Of a DNA stretch of 64,000 bases, positions 46,776 through 59,900 are shown one piece after another; within the stretch, counting starts at the first letter, position 1, and every line of letters starts with the position of its first letter. The stretch covers positions 50,328,421 through 50,392,420 of the forward strand of contig JAHLJT010003656.1 in the NCBI GenBank assembly GCA_031308135.1, written 5' to 3'. Position numbers and translations under genes: made by a program. The stretch is from Acheta domesticus (lineage: Eukaryota; Arthropoda; Insecta; Orthoptera; Gryllidae). A model generated the notes under the pieces. The model searched no databases, was not told the origin of the DNA, and worked only from the letters and a program-made list of their open reading frames with translations.

Positions 46776-48612
46776 CTTGACTCCGACCGCGGAAGCCAAC
46801 GACTCCAAAGACAGGCAATGCACAATCTCAAGAATTCAAAGAAATAACTGATACTTAGGGTGCACTATAAATCTTTAATGTAAGACGAAGTCGAGTTAGT
46901 TGCATCATTGGCATCAAGAACGGCTGGGCCACTTTTAATAATCTCTGGTTTGTTGGATTCATCTCCGCCCCGAATAGCAGAACAAGTATTAAAATTTCGG
47001 CATAATGGCACTGTAGAATAAAAAACTAAATATTCATGCCAAATGCAACCCGTTACACTCGGTAGGATTTTTGACTCTATATAGTAAAATAACTCTTAAA
47101 TGAAGCATTCTTAGGCATTAAAAACTAAAATTTTGAGACAAAAGACCTTAAACGCCGTAATCTACTGGACGAGATCTTTTTGAACATTCCATTACATTTT
47201 TGCTGGTTCCACGCTTCTCAATATTACCCCACCTTCTCAAAGACGTACAGACTGTGCAACTAAATGGGAGAGAAGCAGACATAGAAACAGAGAGAGACAC
47301 ACACACGGAGACAGAGTCAGATAGAGAGGGACAGAGAGAGTCGGAAAGAGACAAACAGAGGGACAGGTGGTGAGAGAGAGAGAGTGAGAGAGAGATGCGG
47401 GGGGAGAGACGGAGAAAGAGGAGGGGAGACGGATAGTGAGAGAGACGGTGAGAGAGACAACGAGAGATAGAGAGGGAAGGAGAAAAAGATAGGTAAAGGG
47501 CAGAACAACGTCTGCCGGGCTCCGCTAATATTTCAATACATTCTTATTCTTCTCCAGTTCTAGATATTCTACTTCAATTTTAAGTTTGTTCTGACAGAGG
47601 AAAGTGGCAGATGGCGCAATGAATGCGCCCTTTCAGCGAGCGCTTACGAGAAACCAACGTGGAAGAGTCTCAGAAAAACCAATTTGATTCCTGCTGAGTG
47701 TAGGCTTGAGAGAGTATCAAATACTTTAGATAACATCTTACCCAGTCTGCTTCTCTCCTTACCTTCTTGTCCAGCCTGCTTCCAAGCTCTTCGTAGCAAG
47801 TACGTTGATGTGAGATAGTTTTGATGTCCGTTGGGCTGTAATAGTGGTCCCCGCGAAAATTGCTCTTATGGATGATAGAAGGGGTGTGAAGTAGGAAATC
47901 CGAAAGGCGATATACTAGTGTCAGGGTCAATCACTACAGAAAGATATTAAAATACACTATAACGACCAAGGAAACACAAAAATAGTTGGGTGTTTATCTG
48001 AGATGTGTATAACGCCGTTTCGTACAAAGTAAATGGAATAATATGTACATATGTATGCAATACATATGTATTCTATGCTTCCATTCCGCATCCCTCTATA
48101 CGCGTTTCCTTGCTTGTTATATGGTAATTTAAAACAATTTTGTAGCTTTTATTATATTGTTGTGTGTTCTCTTTTAGCTTCAAAGACAAGGTGATGCAGT
48201 GAAAAAAAGAATGCAGAAAGAACAAAATTGATAAGAGTAGCTCAAGATATCTTACGTTGGAAGAGAAAAGGATAATAATTATCAACACAAAATTGGTCAA
48301 GAGGTCTGTGTTACGTTGTTACTTGAAATTCAGTTATTAAGAAAGAACGATCTGTGAAAATAATTCATTATCTTTGTATTTAAGATTAGTAGTTTCCTGT
48401 CCGATTTTCAGAAATTACTATGAAATTTCCAAACTTTCAAATATTTGAAATTTTTCGGCATATTTCTACAACTACAACATTGCGGGTGGAAATTTTTCAT
48501 TCAAGTAAAATTTGTTCTCCATATTCTGTTCTTTTAGTAAGGTTATGTACATTATTTAAAACTTTACGTAGGTTTCATGCAGCATTGCTTCCAACATGTG
48601 AAATAATAAACT
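46776..48612. other. Intergenic after gene 2
   Basis: AATAAA at 47017-47022 could end gene 2 transcripts. Apart from the CT-rich inverted repeat (47260-47525) nothing is recognised. Confidence 0.5.
47260..47525 (-). repeat. Inverted copy of the CT-rich repeat
   Basis: gagagagac runs ending aacaacgtctgccgggctcc, the complement of the edge at 39498. Downstream of gene 2. Confidence 0.75.
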
Positions 48613-50450
48613 AGTGGTGCTCCAGAATGGCACAGACTTTCCCGTATTAGTTTTATCTTTCTATATTTAGGTCTGGACTATCTATCCAGAATTGCCACAT
48701 ACTCTTGGCAGATGCCATCTATCGCCGCCCAATGTACATTTTTTGACATTTTCTTTATTTTTTGGTGTCCTATTGGTAGAACTGAAATATTAATTTTAGA
48801 ATATTAAAGAACAGTACAACCTCGTCCTAAATCGCAATTTTCTTTGAAAAATTTGGAGCCGTTTATAGCAAATGGCCTTTAAGCGCTACTAAAAATGCGA
48901 AATTTGATGCTCTTTTTCACAACATTTCTGAGTATTTGAAAACCTTCATTACAAGTATTTTGAAGCATTTACGCTCATACATACAATAGTAATGTAAATA
49001 TTACCGACGTGAGAGACTAGTAAAAAATATATTTTTGTAATTTTTGAGAAAACAAAAGAATAGAGCAATATGTCGTTTATGTCATCTCATAGAGTACATT
49101 TAGCACTATCCCAACCAAAAGTTTAAAGAAAAAATTTGCTGTCGTTTAAAAAAATTGTTTTTAAACTTTTTTAAATTGCAAAGATTGCAGGCAATATTGC
49201 GCGAAAAGTATTATTTAAAAAAAATGACATGACTGTAATCACTTCGAATGACAAATTATATTTGATCGAAAAATATATATCTTCAATTTTGTAGTTGTAA
49301 GAAGACGCCGAAAACCATTTAGACTTTTGCAATTTTAAAAATTCAGAGTTAATAAATAAAATCGGACTTATGCCATCTTAAAAAGTGTATTTTACTCTAT
49401 TCTTGCAACTAATATAAAGGAATACATGTTGGAGCCGTTTTTGAGAAAATTTTGAAAATATCCGGGTGGCTTCCTATAAAGTACCCCCCGAAAATTAATG
49501 AATGATTTTAAAAATCGCAAATCTTCGGCTCAAGACAGATCGACAGGGATTTATTTAGTTTGGAAAAAATCATAAGCATAGTTTAGACTCTAGTGTTCTT
49601 CATATACACTTATAAAGGTGGCTTACTTCTGATTTTTACCATTAACTCTGAATTTTCGAAATTTGCAAAATTTTTTATATTTGTTTGCCTTTCTACAACT
49701 GCAAAAATTAAGATAGGGATTTTTCCTTCTAATAGAATTTGTTGTCCATAGTTATTTCTTTTATTAAGGTAACTTTTTGAAAATTTTAGTAGTGTTCTCG
49801 CCATATTGCGTGCAATGTTTGCAATTTTAAAACATTAATAAAACATTATTATTTCAAAAACTGTTAGAAGTGTTTTGATAGGGGTACTGCTAAATGCACT
49901 CTAACGCAATATTGATCTATTCTTTTTTTTTCAAAAACTACAAAAAATGTATTTTTGTCTTTTCTCTAAGATCGTTGGTATTTACATTCGAAGCAATTTC
50001 TTCAGACTATTGTATTTATGAGAATACGTCCTTTAAATAATGTCTGATAATGTTTCTCTAAAACTCAAGTTTTCTTTTAAAATAGTTTCAAAATTTCGTA
50101 TTTTCAGGAACTGTCAAACGTCATTTTCTCAAAGGTGGCTCCAATTTTTTAAACATTTTTACAACAATTAATCCTATCTGTGCTATTAAAAATGACATAA
50201 AGTTCATTTAGCCGTATTTTACGTTGTTTTATTAAAAAATTACACAAATGTATATTTTTAAGTATTTCTCACGTTAATATGAGCATTTGTAGCAATTTGT
50301 AAATGGTATTGAATTTGCGAGTTAAAGTACCTCGAATGAATTTTAATGAAGTTTTTCGAAAATTCAAAACTTTTCTGTAAATTATAGCTTCAAATTTCAC
50401 ATTTACAGTGACGCTTAAATGCCATTATCTTAAAATCGGCTCCAAATTTA
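48613..50450 (+). repeat. Dispersed AT-rich repeat, family X
   Basis: Starts gtggtgctccagaatggcac and matches the start at 53970. Contains repeated phrases (ttctttgaaaaat.tggagccgtttt, cacttataaaggtggc) also seen near 6455 and 54200. No frame of note. Confidence 0.45.
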
Positions 50451-53430
50451 TCAATTCAAATTGCTGATGGTTCTATTATTAGAAATCGAAAAATTGAGAA
50501 AATGTCACAAAATGTACTTTGGGCTGCATGAGATAGCAGTTGGCAAGAGAATGGGGCAAGACCATAACACCAGTCCACTTCATGGGAATTAGACAGTTTT
50601 ACTGCGAGAAAGACTGTGCCATCCGGTAGCATCACTATCTTTAATTTTCTATTACAAAAAAACCTTGCGAGTTTCAAATACATGCTCTACAAATATGAAA
50701 TCATAGCATGATATATTTCATACGAAACAACCATTCTATACTATTTGGCAAAAAGTTAAATTTTGTCGACCAGTGTGTTTGTTCTACCACATCCGTATGG
50801 ATCGTCACAATAGTACCTATAACCCGACCAAGTGGAGTGTAGGACTGGCAATGAGGTTAGCATTGCGCTTTGTTTTGCTTCGGAAAGAGACAGCTATTGG
50901 TATACTCAAAGCATATGACGACAGAAGCACTGGTCTAGACCAAGGCTCCTTCTTGTAATGCCATCTTATAGTCCACATTAGATTCACAATATGACAGCTT
51001 AAAGGATTTCCTGTTGGAAGAGCCAACTTTTGAAACTATCATTCCCATCAACTCTTGCTTTTTTTGTTTGTTGTCATTCACTCCTCGCGCGATTAGAGAC
51101 TTCACTGTACAATGTATATCTAGTTTTTCGTTAGAATTGAACAATATAATTATCCATACACGAATACTGGACATTGTGCTAAATAAAACATCGGATGTTT
51201 AGGGAAATGCCTATTTTTTTCTAGCGAACTTATTTAAAGGCTGACAATATATCTGTATAAATCATGACAAATGATGACATATGGCGAATTTTTATAATGC
51301 TTTTTTAGCATAAATGTCTTTTTTTGCGTAAATGCTTTTTCTTTAGAATTATTGCATGTTTTTGCCTTTTATGTATTATTTTTATATACAATGCAAAGAT
51401 ATCAGAAAATCGGCCATGGTCCAACCTGATTATTCATTACGAAACCTTCAATTCACGTATTTGTATTTTGAAATACGAGAGAATTTCTGAAAGTAAACCA
51501 ACATATTTTCCCCCATTTTCCTATTTCATAAATACTTGCCATGTTCGGGAAAAATGGTCGACTGACAATACACCATGGGCACCTTTTGCGTGGAAATAAA
51601 TGTAAATTCCCAGAAGGTTTCAGTGTTTCTAATTTTGTACTTCTAAAATATATGCCAGACACATCAGTAGATGTTCAGAAATCCTTCTCTGTATTCAAAC
51701 TAATTTTGTCTCCCAATCGTTGCAGATTTGAAATTCCGATCCTTAAAAGGTTACTGGTAATATATTGCAATGGGAAGTATTAAGAATAAAATGTATATAT
51801 GTATGGAGTCTTATAAATAATTTTTAATTTTATTGTGAATGTAATTTATGACAGTGCCTTTTTTCTCCTTATTCTTGACATTTTCAATGTCTTTTTAGGC
51901 GCCTAAAAGGCGATTTTTAGTGCCTAAATATCCGATGTCTAATTATGAACAAGGGCGAGCGATAGAGATTTTCAAGAGCAAATGAAAAACAAAATTAAAA
52001 GTTATCTGTGGTCTGACTTCTGAGTTAATAATGCTTTTGAAATGGTAGTATTACAATTTATTCACGGCTAAATCTATTAATAATGATTTGTGTTGAAAAA
52101 ATAATAAATACCACTATTATTTAAAATTATTCATTGTTTATATTATATGGTAAATTTTACATGACCTAATGAGTTGTTTCTAACAGTCCAGCAATATTAA
52201 TATTAGTGCAAAAGCATCCATTTTGTTTTGCTGTTTAATTTTTATTTCTCTTTAAAAAGTAAGTAATTGTTTCAAAAACAAGAAATTAAAAATTAATATA
52301 CGTAGTCTTCAGTAACTTGCCTGTTTTCACCAGACAGACTTTCTCTTTATACCTATTTCTTCTTCATTAAAACAGGGTGTGATACATATTATAGGGATAC
52401 TAATGGAAATAAATAGAACTTTTAATTTTTTTAAAGTTATTTATTGAAACAGGAAAGTTCATTATCATTATAAATGACACAGTAAATGTATAAATTTGGA
52501 AAATGATATTGCACTCTTCCACTTCCATTTATTGTGACTACAATAATATAAACTACTCCCTGATCATGCAGTAGTTTCACAGTAAACCCTCTAATTACCT
52601 ACTAAATAATTCAAACGAGGATGATTGCATTATACTAGTTTCCTTTACATATGCATGTCAAATTATTTCCATTAGGTCTCCAAACAATCCAAGAAATATA
52701 TACGTATTACACGTGAGAAATGTGAAAATGTCAAAGTCAGATATGGTTATTTTCACTATTAAATTTAGTTTGTTATGTCAAAGAGAATTTTGAAATGTGT
52801 GTGGGATTTAGGAAGAGAGATGTGGTACATTTTGTCCAAAATCAAGTGACAAGTAATGTACATATTACTATTCAACAGGTTACGAAAAATGAAAAAATAT
52901 TAAAGTTAATGTTCCAGAAAAAAGCATAAGAAATTACCATTCATATAATTAGCCATGTTTCATTCAAAAACTACAATATTTGCTGGAATTTGAGTTCTAA
53001 CATAATTCCTTAGGAAGCACACTCGTTTAAAAATTATTGTTTCACTTTCACTCACATGAACTTACATTTTTTCCCTTGAAACAGTTAAAACCAATGGTAT
53101 TTATTTCAAGCTTCTAGGAGGTCTGAGTGTCTTGAAAATTTACTGCTTCATCACCTGCAATCTCTGAAAGACGGGTTTCTTATAGGAATATCCAGATCTC
53201 TACAAAAAAATATTTCATGGTACCTATTTCACCTAAAACACTACAAAAAATTGTTGATTGTATAGATTAATAAAATCGTTAACTTACAAACTAATCAAAA
53301 ATTCCAAATTATTGACTGAACTACAATACAAACTACAATTGGAAATTCCATCATTTGCAAAATTGTCAATGACAGTAAATGGAGGGGTCCTTTTAGAGGT
53401 ATTTTTGGGGATGGTCAGAGCTTGTTTTTT
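50451..53430. other. AT-rich intergenic DNA
   Basis: Apart from the hAT relic, only chance frames. At about 51893-51935 there is a short palindromic ttttaggcgcctaaaa. Confidence 0.5.
51620..51783 (+). pseudogene. hAT-type transposase C-terminal relic
   Basis: The frame ending at 51783 holds M-P-D-T-S-V-D-V-Q-K-S-F-S, then L-L-V-I-Y-C-N, which resembles the C-terminal dimerisation region of hAT transposases (ser-val-glu-arg-ser-phe-ser type). No complete element seen around it. Confidence 0.4.
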
Positions 53431-53515
53431 GTTTGCTAATAATTGTTTCAATCGATTTCACCCCACCTGCTGCTGATCCTGCTGCATCAACCCCTACTGC
53501 TGCTGATAAGGAGAC

Positions 53516-53680
53516 GCGCTGGTGTCGGCAGCGCTTACCAGATACGGCGGGGGCGACGGGGGCGGCCGGGCGGCGGCGGGGGCGGCGGCTGGGGATGCGG
53601 GGGCATGCGGGGGCATGCGGGGGTGGCGGCGGTGTGCGGGGGCGGCGGGGGCGGTGGAGGTGGCGGGGGCGTGTGAGCAC
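53516..53680 (+). other. G-rich island with multiple G-runs
   Basis: Long string of GGGG and GGGGGCGG runs on the plus strand (about 75-80% GC) in AT-rich DNA. Potential G-quadruplex former. Gly/Arg-rich frames in all phases follow from composition; a plus frame from about 53433 to 53726 could hide an exon, but no splice signals convince. Confidence 0.6.
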
Positions 53681-53969
53681 TTTGTTCGAACCTGGACGCT
53701 CAGACGTGGCGAATCTTGTAGACTGACTATGTGTTGTTCGGTTACAATTTTACAATTTTACAATTGTTTCCATGCCAACATTTGATAGGTAAAGGTTGCA
53801 GCATGGACAATTGATGAAACGAATGGTGGCCAGAAATCCACACTAGTCCAGTCGGTAGGCACTGAAAAATGGAGGTTACCTGGAAAACCTTATTTTGTAA
53901 GAAACGTTCTTGACGTTGTTTATTCCAGAGCCACATTACGTTAATTACTGTTGTCAATATAATGAGAAC

Positions 53970-54530
53970 TAGTGGTGCTACAGAATGACACAGACTTTCC
54001 CGTATTAGCTTCCTATTTCCTTTGAACTCGGCTAGCTATTCGAACTTGCCAGATACTCTTGTCATCTGCCATCTATCCCCGCCCAAAGTACATTTATTTA
54101 AACATTTTCTCAATTTTCATTTTCCTAATAAAGCGTAAATTTTATTTTAAGAATATTAAACAACAGTAAAACCTCGTCCTTATTGGCAATTTTCTTTGAA
54201 AAATACGGAGCCGTTTTTAAGAAAACGATGTTTAAGCTCTACTGTAAATGCAAAATTTGAAGCTCTATTTGACAGAAAATGTTGAGTTTTCGAAAACAAC
54301 ATTAGAAGTAATTTGAGGCACATTAACTCACAAATACAATAGTCCTTACAAATTGCTGGATATGTCCATATTAATGGTGTGAGAGATGTTTAAAAATTAC
54401 ATTTGTGTAATTTAAAAAAAATACCATAAAATACATTTCACGTCATATTAAAGCGTACAATTAGCACAATCTGTTCGAAAAGTTTGATTGTTCTTGTACG
54501 TATGAAGCAGACGCGAAGGAGGACGTAATA
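53970..54530 (+). repeat. Dispersed AT-rich repeat, family X, second copy
   Basis: gtggtgctacagaatgacac… aligns with 48613 for about 300 bp (aacctcgtcct, gccatctatc.ccgccca). Confidence 0.5.
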
Positions 54531-54667
54531 TCTGAAACTACTGATCACCCCAGCACTCTAAACTCAGACGAGTTTTCACGCAAAGAAAACTAAAAGGGCT
54601 GGGGTATCTGTATATGCAGTAAGAGTACTCATTCACTTTCACGTTGATCAATTAGCAAGTGAAATTT

Positions 54668-55036
54668 GAATTGAATTGAATTGCCTTATTTTACGTGGCG
54701 AGACTCAGGCCATGAGGCCTGCTCTTCCGTCTGACCACGCAAATTTCGCTACGCTCCTTTCACCTAGCGGAGAAAGAAGGTATTATCTCGGGCGACGAAA
54801 CAGGCGATTTGAATTTAGCTCAGAGGCGTCATTTAGGCTTGAGGATCTTTTACATGCAAGTAAATCTACTAACATGGGCCAGCCGGCTTTACTTCCCCTC
54901 CGCGGAAGGCGTACGAAGGATTTTTTCGCCCTTAAAAATCCACGGCTTCGATCGGGTTTGAACCCGCGAGCTTGGGTATGACAGTCCGGCACGCTAACCG
55001 TCACACCATCGAATCCGCCATCACACCATCGAATCC
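54668..55036 (-). mobile_element. tRNA-derived SINE (family S2)
   Basis: On the minus strand the head is tRNA-like with GGGTTCAAACCC (box B) after a GTTAGCGTGCCGGA segment, then a 250-bp body, and a (AATTC)n tail at the plus-strand left edge. The flanking GAAATTT (54661-54667 and 55037-55043) is a probable target duplication. The head end carries a short duplicated ccatcacaccatcgaatcc. Confidence 0.78.
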
Positions 55037-55179
55037 GAAATTTTAAAGTTTATTTAATTTATTTACAGTCGCATCAATTTCTATATCACTTTGTACAAAT
55101 ATGGAGATCCCTATCTAGTAATTCTGTATTAAAAAGTTACAAAATACTAGTTGTTAAATAAAAAACTAGTTGGGGAACA

Positions 55180-55800
55180 ACAGCACATACTTTCCCGCAT
55201 CAATTCTACGCTGATTTTCAAAAATTAAGAGAATGAAACGAAAAAGAGACCTGCGAAATTCATTAAAGCGTCACTTGTTCTTTCTCGTAGAAAAATAAGA
55301 AAATTTATGAATACTTTTTGAGAATTATTTTATAAATTACATTAGCGTCAAACAGAAATGACGAGAAAACTGCCTGAAATAAAACCTATGACTTTCTTTT
55401 AAGCTTCTTTGCGCCATCCCAGGTCATGTAAAATAAAAATAAAATGGAGGCATCTTTTAGGAACTTTTGAAAATGTTGAAGCTTTATATTAAGCACTTTT
55501 AAAATCAGAATCTCCGTTTCAAATCCAAAGTGCTTCGAGTTTGTAGATATCCATTAGGGAATATACATTTTCGTTAATAGCTTTTTCAGTTTAAAGGACT
55601 TACAAAGCATGGATTCTGACGGTACATCGTGTTAGAGAATGTTCTTCACTATAATCTATGAAAATTATTACTATGAAAACAAGATTTATCCTCATTCTCA
55701 TTACTTGGTCCCCGCAATAAAAGTTTTTCTGTCGAAAAATATCCATTTTATTGCACACGATTATAATACTTGCTCTTCCGAGGATATAAGGTGAAACAAA
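55180..55800 (+). repeat. Dispersed repeat, family Y end
   Basis: The right part resembles 2195-2480, 3660-3915 and 8505-8735: a gttt(a)gg..attctgg segment, a cgcacgattata.ta segment and a terminal aggg(t)gaa.aaataaaaa. Confidence 0.4.
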
Positions 55801-56882
55801 AAATATCCAATAAGTAAAATATGTTATAGTAAATGAAGTATAATAAAGATAACATTGGCTAAATAAAATAAAAGAAAAAAGAAAAGAAATGAATAATAAG
55901 AATTGAATACTAAATACCAGTCATAAATCATCACTTACCGGAGCGTTGGTTGTTACTCATTCATCTTTAAGAAACTAGGCAGGTAAGTCAACTGTAATAT
56001 GAGCATAAATAAGTCACTAAATGCCGTAGTGTATTTGTAAGAGTGTATTTTATGATTTAAATGTCCATTCTAAGTTCTCTTGTGTCTTTAATTTGCTTAT
56101 TATGTTTGCAATCCTTTGTTCTGATCCGAGACATCTGCTGCCGATAACGTCACTTCCTTCTCATGTCATCACCTCTCTACATCTCTCCTGGACCACTTAC
56201 ATCTTGTACATCGGCCCAACGACCGTTGTGGACTTTCTTCGGAAGTTTAGCTCTCGCCAAAAATCAGTGGATAATATGTATTGCGTGTAATTTGCTTGAG
56301 ATTAATTACGGTTTTGTGATCTAAAATGTTAGGGGGCTTTGGATGAACGAGACGTCATCAACCATGGCAATGACTTTTCACAATAATACATAATAAATTA
56401 TGAAAAATCGTAAATATCATAACAGAAAATATTTTTGATAACATATATTGCAGAACTAATATTTAACATGAATATGCAGTCAAATATGTTATACAAAGAG
56501 TTCTTAAATGCAACATAGAGTGTATTTAACCTTGCTTTCAGCAGTTAAAACATACGTTTCCTTGCCTTCCAACAACTTTTCTTAGAACTCATAAGATAAA
56601 AGTAAGTATTTTTATATGTTTTTGTAAGATTGTACTATTGTAGCTAATAGCAATAAATGAAGAAAATATTCTCTTTAGTACAAATTAAGCAAATATAGGT
56701 ATAATAATGCTACTGTTATGTCTCGTACATTGTCATATTTTTGAAATGCCACATAGCATTTCTTTCTATTTACAGAAATACTCGACGAAGTTACTGAAAC
56801 ATTTAATTTCAAATATTTCTGACTACTCATTACAAAAAAGTTTATCACTCAATCCAGAAAGTGAAATAATCACGATAGCAAG
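55801..56882. other. Upstream flank of gene 3
   Basis: AT-rich, no clear core promoter, in-frame stop at 56862 just before the start codon. Confidence 0.5.
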
Positions 56883-56919
56883 ATGGGAGGCGGACAAAAA
56901 AACACATGCGTTGAAAATG
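56883..56919 (+). CDS. Gene 3 exon 1 (start exon)
   Basis: ATG in context gcaagATGG, encodes M-G-G-G-Q-K-N-T-C-V-E-N plus one base, donor G|GTATGT, phase 1. The in-frame TGA at 56862 fixes it as the first ATG. Position, size and phase match the start exons of genes 1 and 2. An M-G-G-G start might invite N-myristoylation, but the pattern is weak and no claim is made. Confidence 0.7.
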
Positions 56920-59900
56920 GTATGTGTGAAATTACATCAATATGTTCTTTGTTTTATTTTTTTATTTCTTGCCTTACTACGTAATAGAGAAATTAATGTA
57001 ATGCTACGTTAAAAATCGGTGAATGACTGAAAAAACACGTGTTGGGGAGCCATTGTACAGCTGGTGGTGCTACGCAATGGCGCACACTTTCCCGTTATAG
57101 TTTTGTTTTTCCTTTGGCCTCGGCGAGCTATAATTGTAATAGGTAGCCGAGACCAAAGAAAATAGAAAACTAATACGGGAAAGTTTGTGCCACTCTGTGC
57201 ACCTCTTGTTTTAAACGTGAATTCCTAAAATACGTAATCTTCGATTTTCGAGTTTGATCCAAAATACTATAAATACTCTAAAGTTCCACACACAAAAAAA
57301 GAATTTTCGTGTGAAACTGTATATTTGAAAAGTTACGAGTGTTTAAAGTCAAAATTGTCTTTTTTTCGAAAAATCTTTTTTTTTAAATAGTGCACATATT
57401 TTTCACAAAGCAGAAGAATCTAACACTTCTAGATCAACATTTATTGATTAATAAGTTATGTAACATGTTTATGTAACAATATTGCTAATCCTAAATTCTG
57501 TAAATGTTACTTTAATCCAAATTTATTAATGTTTGTAATATAAAAAATAATGTTAATCTTCACATTTCCATCACAGTTAACATTTTGAAATTTCAGATTT
57601 TGATCACGGCACATAATATATATACTTCTCTTTAGAAATCATATAAATACGTTAGATATACGGAAATTAAAACAAAAGTAAATGAAACTTTTAGATCTAT
57701 ATTATCAATAATATAGGTTGCCGCTTTACCTATCCTTACCCATGTGTTAAACGGTAACATGTACTCTTGAATGCGGACAATACATAACGGACTTATAGCA
57801 ACGTTTGCCGAAATGTTACGTTTCATGTCCTTAGGACTTGACATCATAAAGGTGAAGTTCAAAGTATTTGAAAAGGAGAAGGACAATGCTGTATGGGACA
57901 CAGTCGCGAAAGATGAGAAAGAAAATTACAAAGAACCTCTCCACATGACGGTGCGTGTGGCGGGAGGGGCAGGTAGCTTAATCGCTGGAAAGCCCGGAGA
58001 AAACCCCGAGGGGTTCACGTGGCAAGTACAAAAGATTCCTCAAAGACAACCAGACAGACGGAAAAGGGTCGAGAAATGGACTGGGTTGCGACTGAGGAAG
58101 AGCAAGAAGAAACAAAAAGAAGAGGAAATATATGGAGAACAAGGCGATAAAAAAGACGACGAACCTAAAGACAAAGACAAAAAGAAATGCACAAAGCCTT
58201 CCGAATGGAAAAAGTCGCAGCCAATTCTGACATTGCGAGGGATATTTGGAGCGAGAAAGCCTGGCGATTACGACCAGATGTCTTTATTGAAAGGTATGTG
58301 CGGTAAATAATATAACAAGTGCTATTGAACCACATACAAACTTACATTCATGACATGTCTGTATTGTCACACGGGGTTCTCAAGGTAAAACTGTATAATT
58401 TTTGCAAGTGGACTATCGTAAGTTGACAACTTATCAATTCAATACAACGTTTTGTCATACATCACACAAATAAACACAATTCCAATTTCGTACAATGAAT
58501 TTTACTGAAGTTTGTGATTTTTTGTAAATATATCACTGTCTAGTGAAACAACACACGTTACTTTCTTAATTTTCTTAAATAACAAGGGACGTTTAAAAGT
58601 ATGAATAATTCAACATAAGAACACGTAAGAAAACTACAGTTTTCCAATGCGAAATGAAATTACTAAAATGATTTCTTAAGAAATTAAAGACTACTTATTA
58701 ACCATTTAGTAATGAAAATTAATTGTTTAAATGAATTTCAAACCTATGAAAATGCTTCCTCAAGTAAGCAACAAAACAACACAAAATCTATTGTCACATA
58801 GAACTATCAGACCTCCAACAGAAAAAGGATGTCTTAAAAGCACTTAAACTTTGTCACCCAATGTCAGAAGACGTAATAACTAGTGCCTAGAATGACTAGC
58901 GCTTAGTTTTCTCTACGAACTTCATACCTGGTATTCAAATATGCACTTATTTTCTGAAGAACGTAGTTTCTGAGACGTAAGAACGGCGTTCTTATGTCTT
59001 TCACTGATTTTATGGCTTATCACAATATATCTGGGATGATGAAAATTTCGTTTACATAAATTATTCTCTTTGACTACGTTGCAGTTGTGAAGGATGTTAT
59101 TATTTCAAATGCTTTTGACATTTTATAATAGATTACGGGATGTAGTTTGATAATGCCTATGCAATGGAGAATCTCTAGTTTAGTCTGTTAGCACTGAATA
59201 TTACAATTACCTCAACACACAAACATTCCTAAATGGACTGTTCATTTTTCATTATTCACTAATCATTCATTTCAATGAATTATACAGTGTCTGGGGAGGA
59301 AACGTCGAAACTTCGAAAATAAGCTCTTAAGACAATTCTAAGCATATTTTGTCTAATAAACTACGTAACAATTCCGAATGGTTGGGCCGCAAGGAGCCCT
59401 CAAAATCTGGTTTTAAAAAATGATTTCTAAGCAAAAACTTGCATTATAGAAGCATAGAAACACTCCAGAAACATATAAAGAAATTAATATATTCGTCAAG
59501 AAAGAAAAATTAAGCGAGAAATAAAAAAGTACCCAATTTACACAATTCGACTGCTTTTTTGAACCAATATATTCATTTCTTTGGTAAATAATAAACAACT
59601 TATATGTTCCCGGAGTGTTTCTATGCTTTCATAATGCAAATTTTTGCCTAGAAATCAATTTTTCAAACCAGGTTTTGAGTGCTCATTGCGGCTCAACCAT
59701 TCGAAATATCCACGTAGTTTATTAGACAAAATATGCTTAGAATTGTCTTAAGAGCTTATTTTCGAAGTTTCGACGTTTCCTCCCCGGACACCTGTATATT
59801 TTCTTTCGCATTTGCAAAATATTGCATTTGCAATACACATCTTTTGCATTTGCAAAATTTAATGTCTTCTTCTAATTTTCAGATCCAACTTCGTTCAAAT

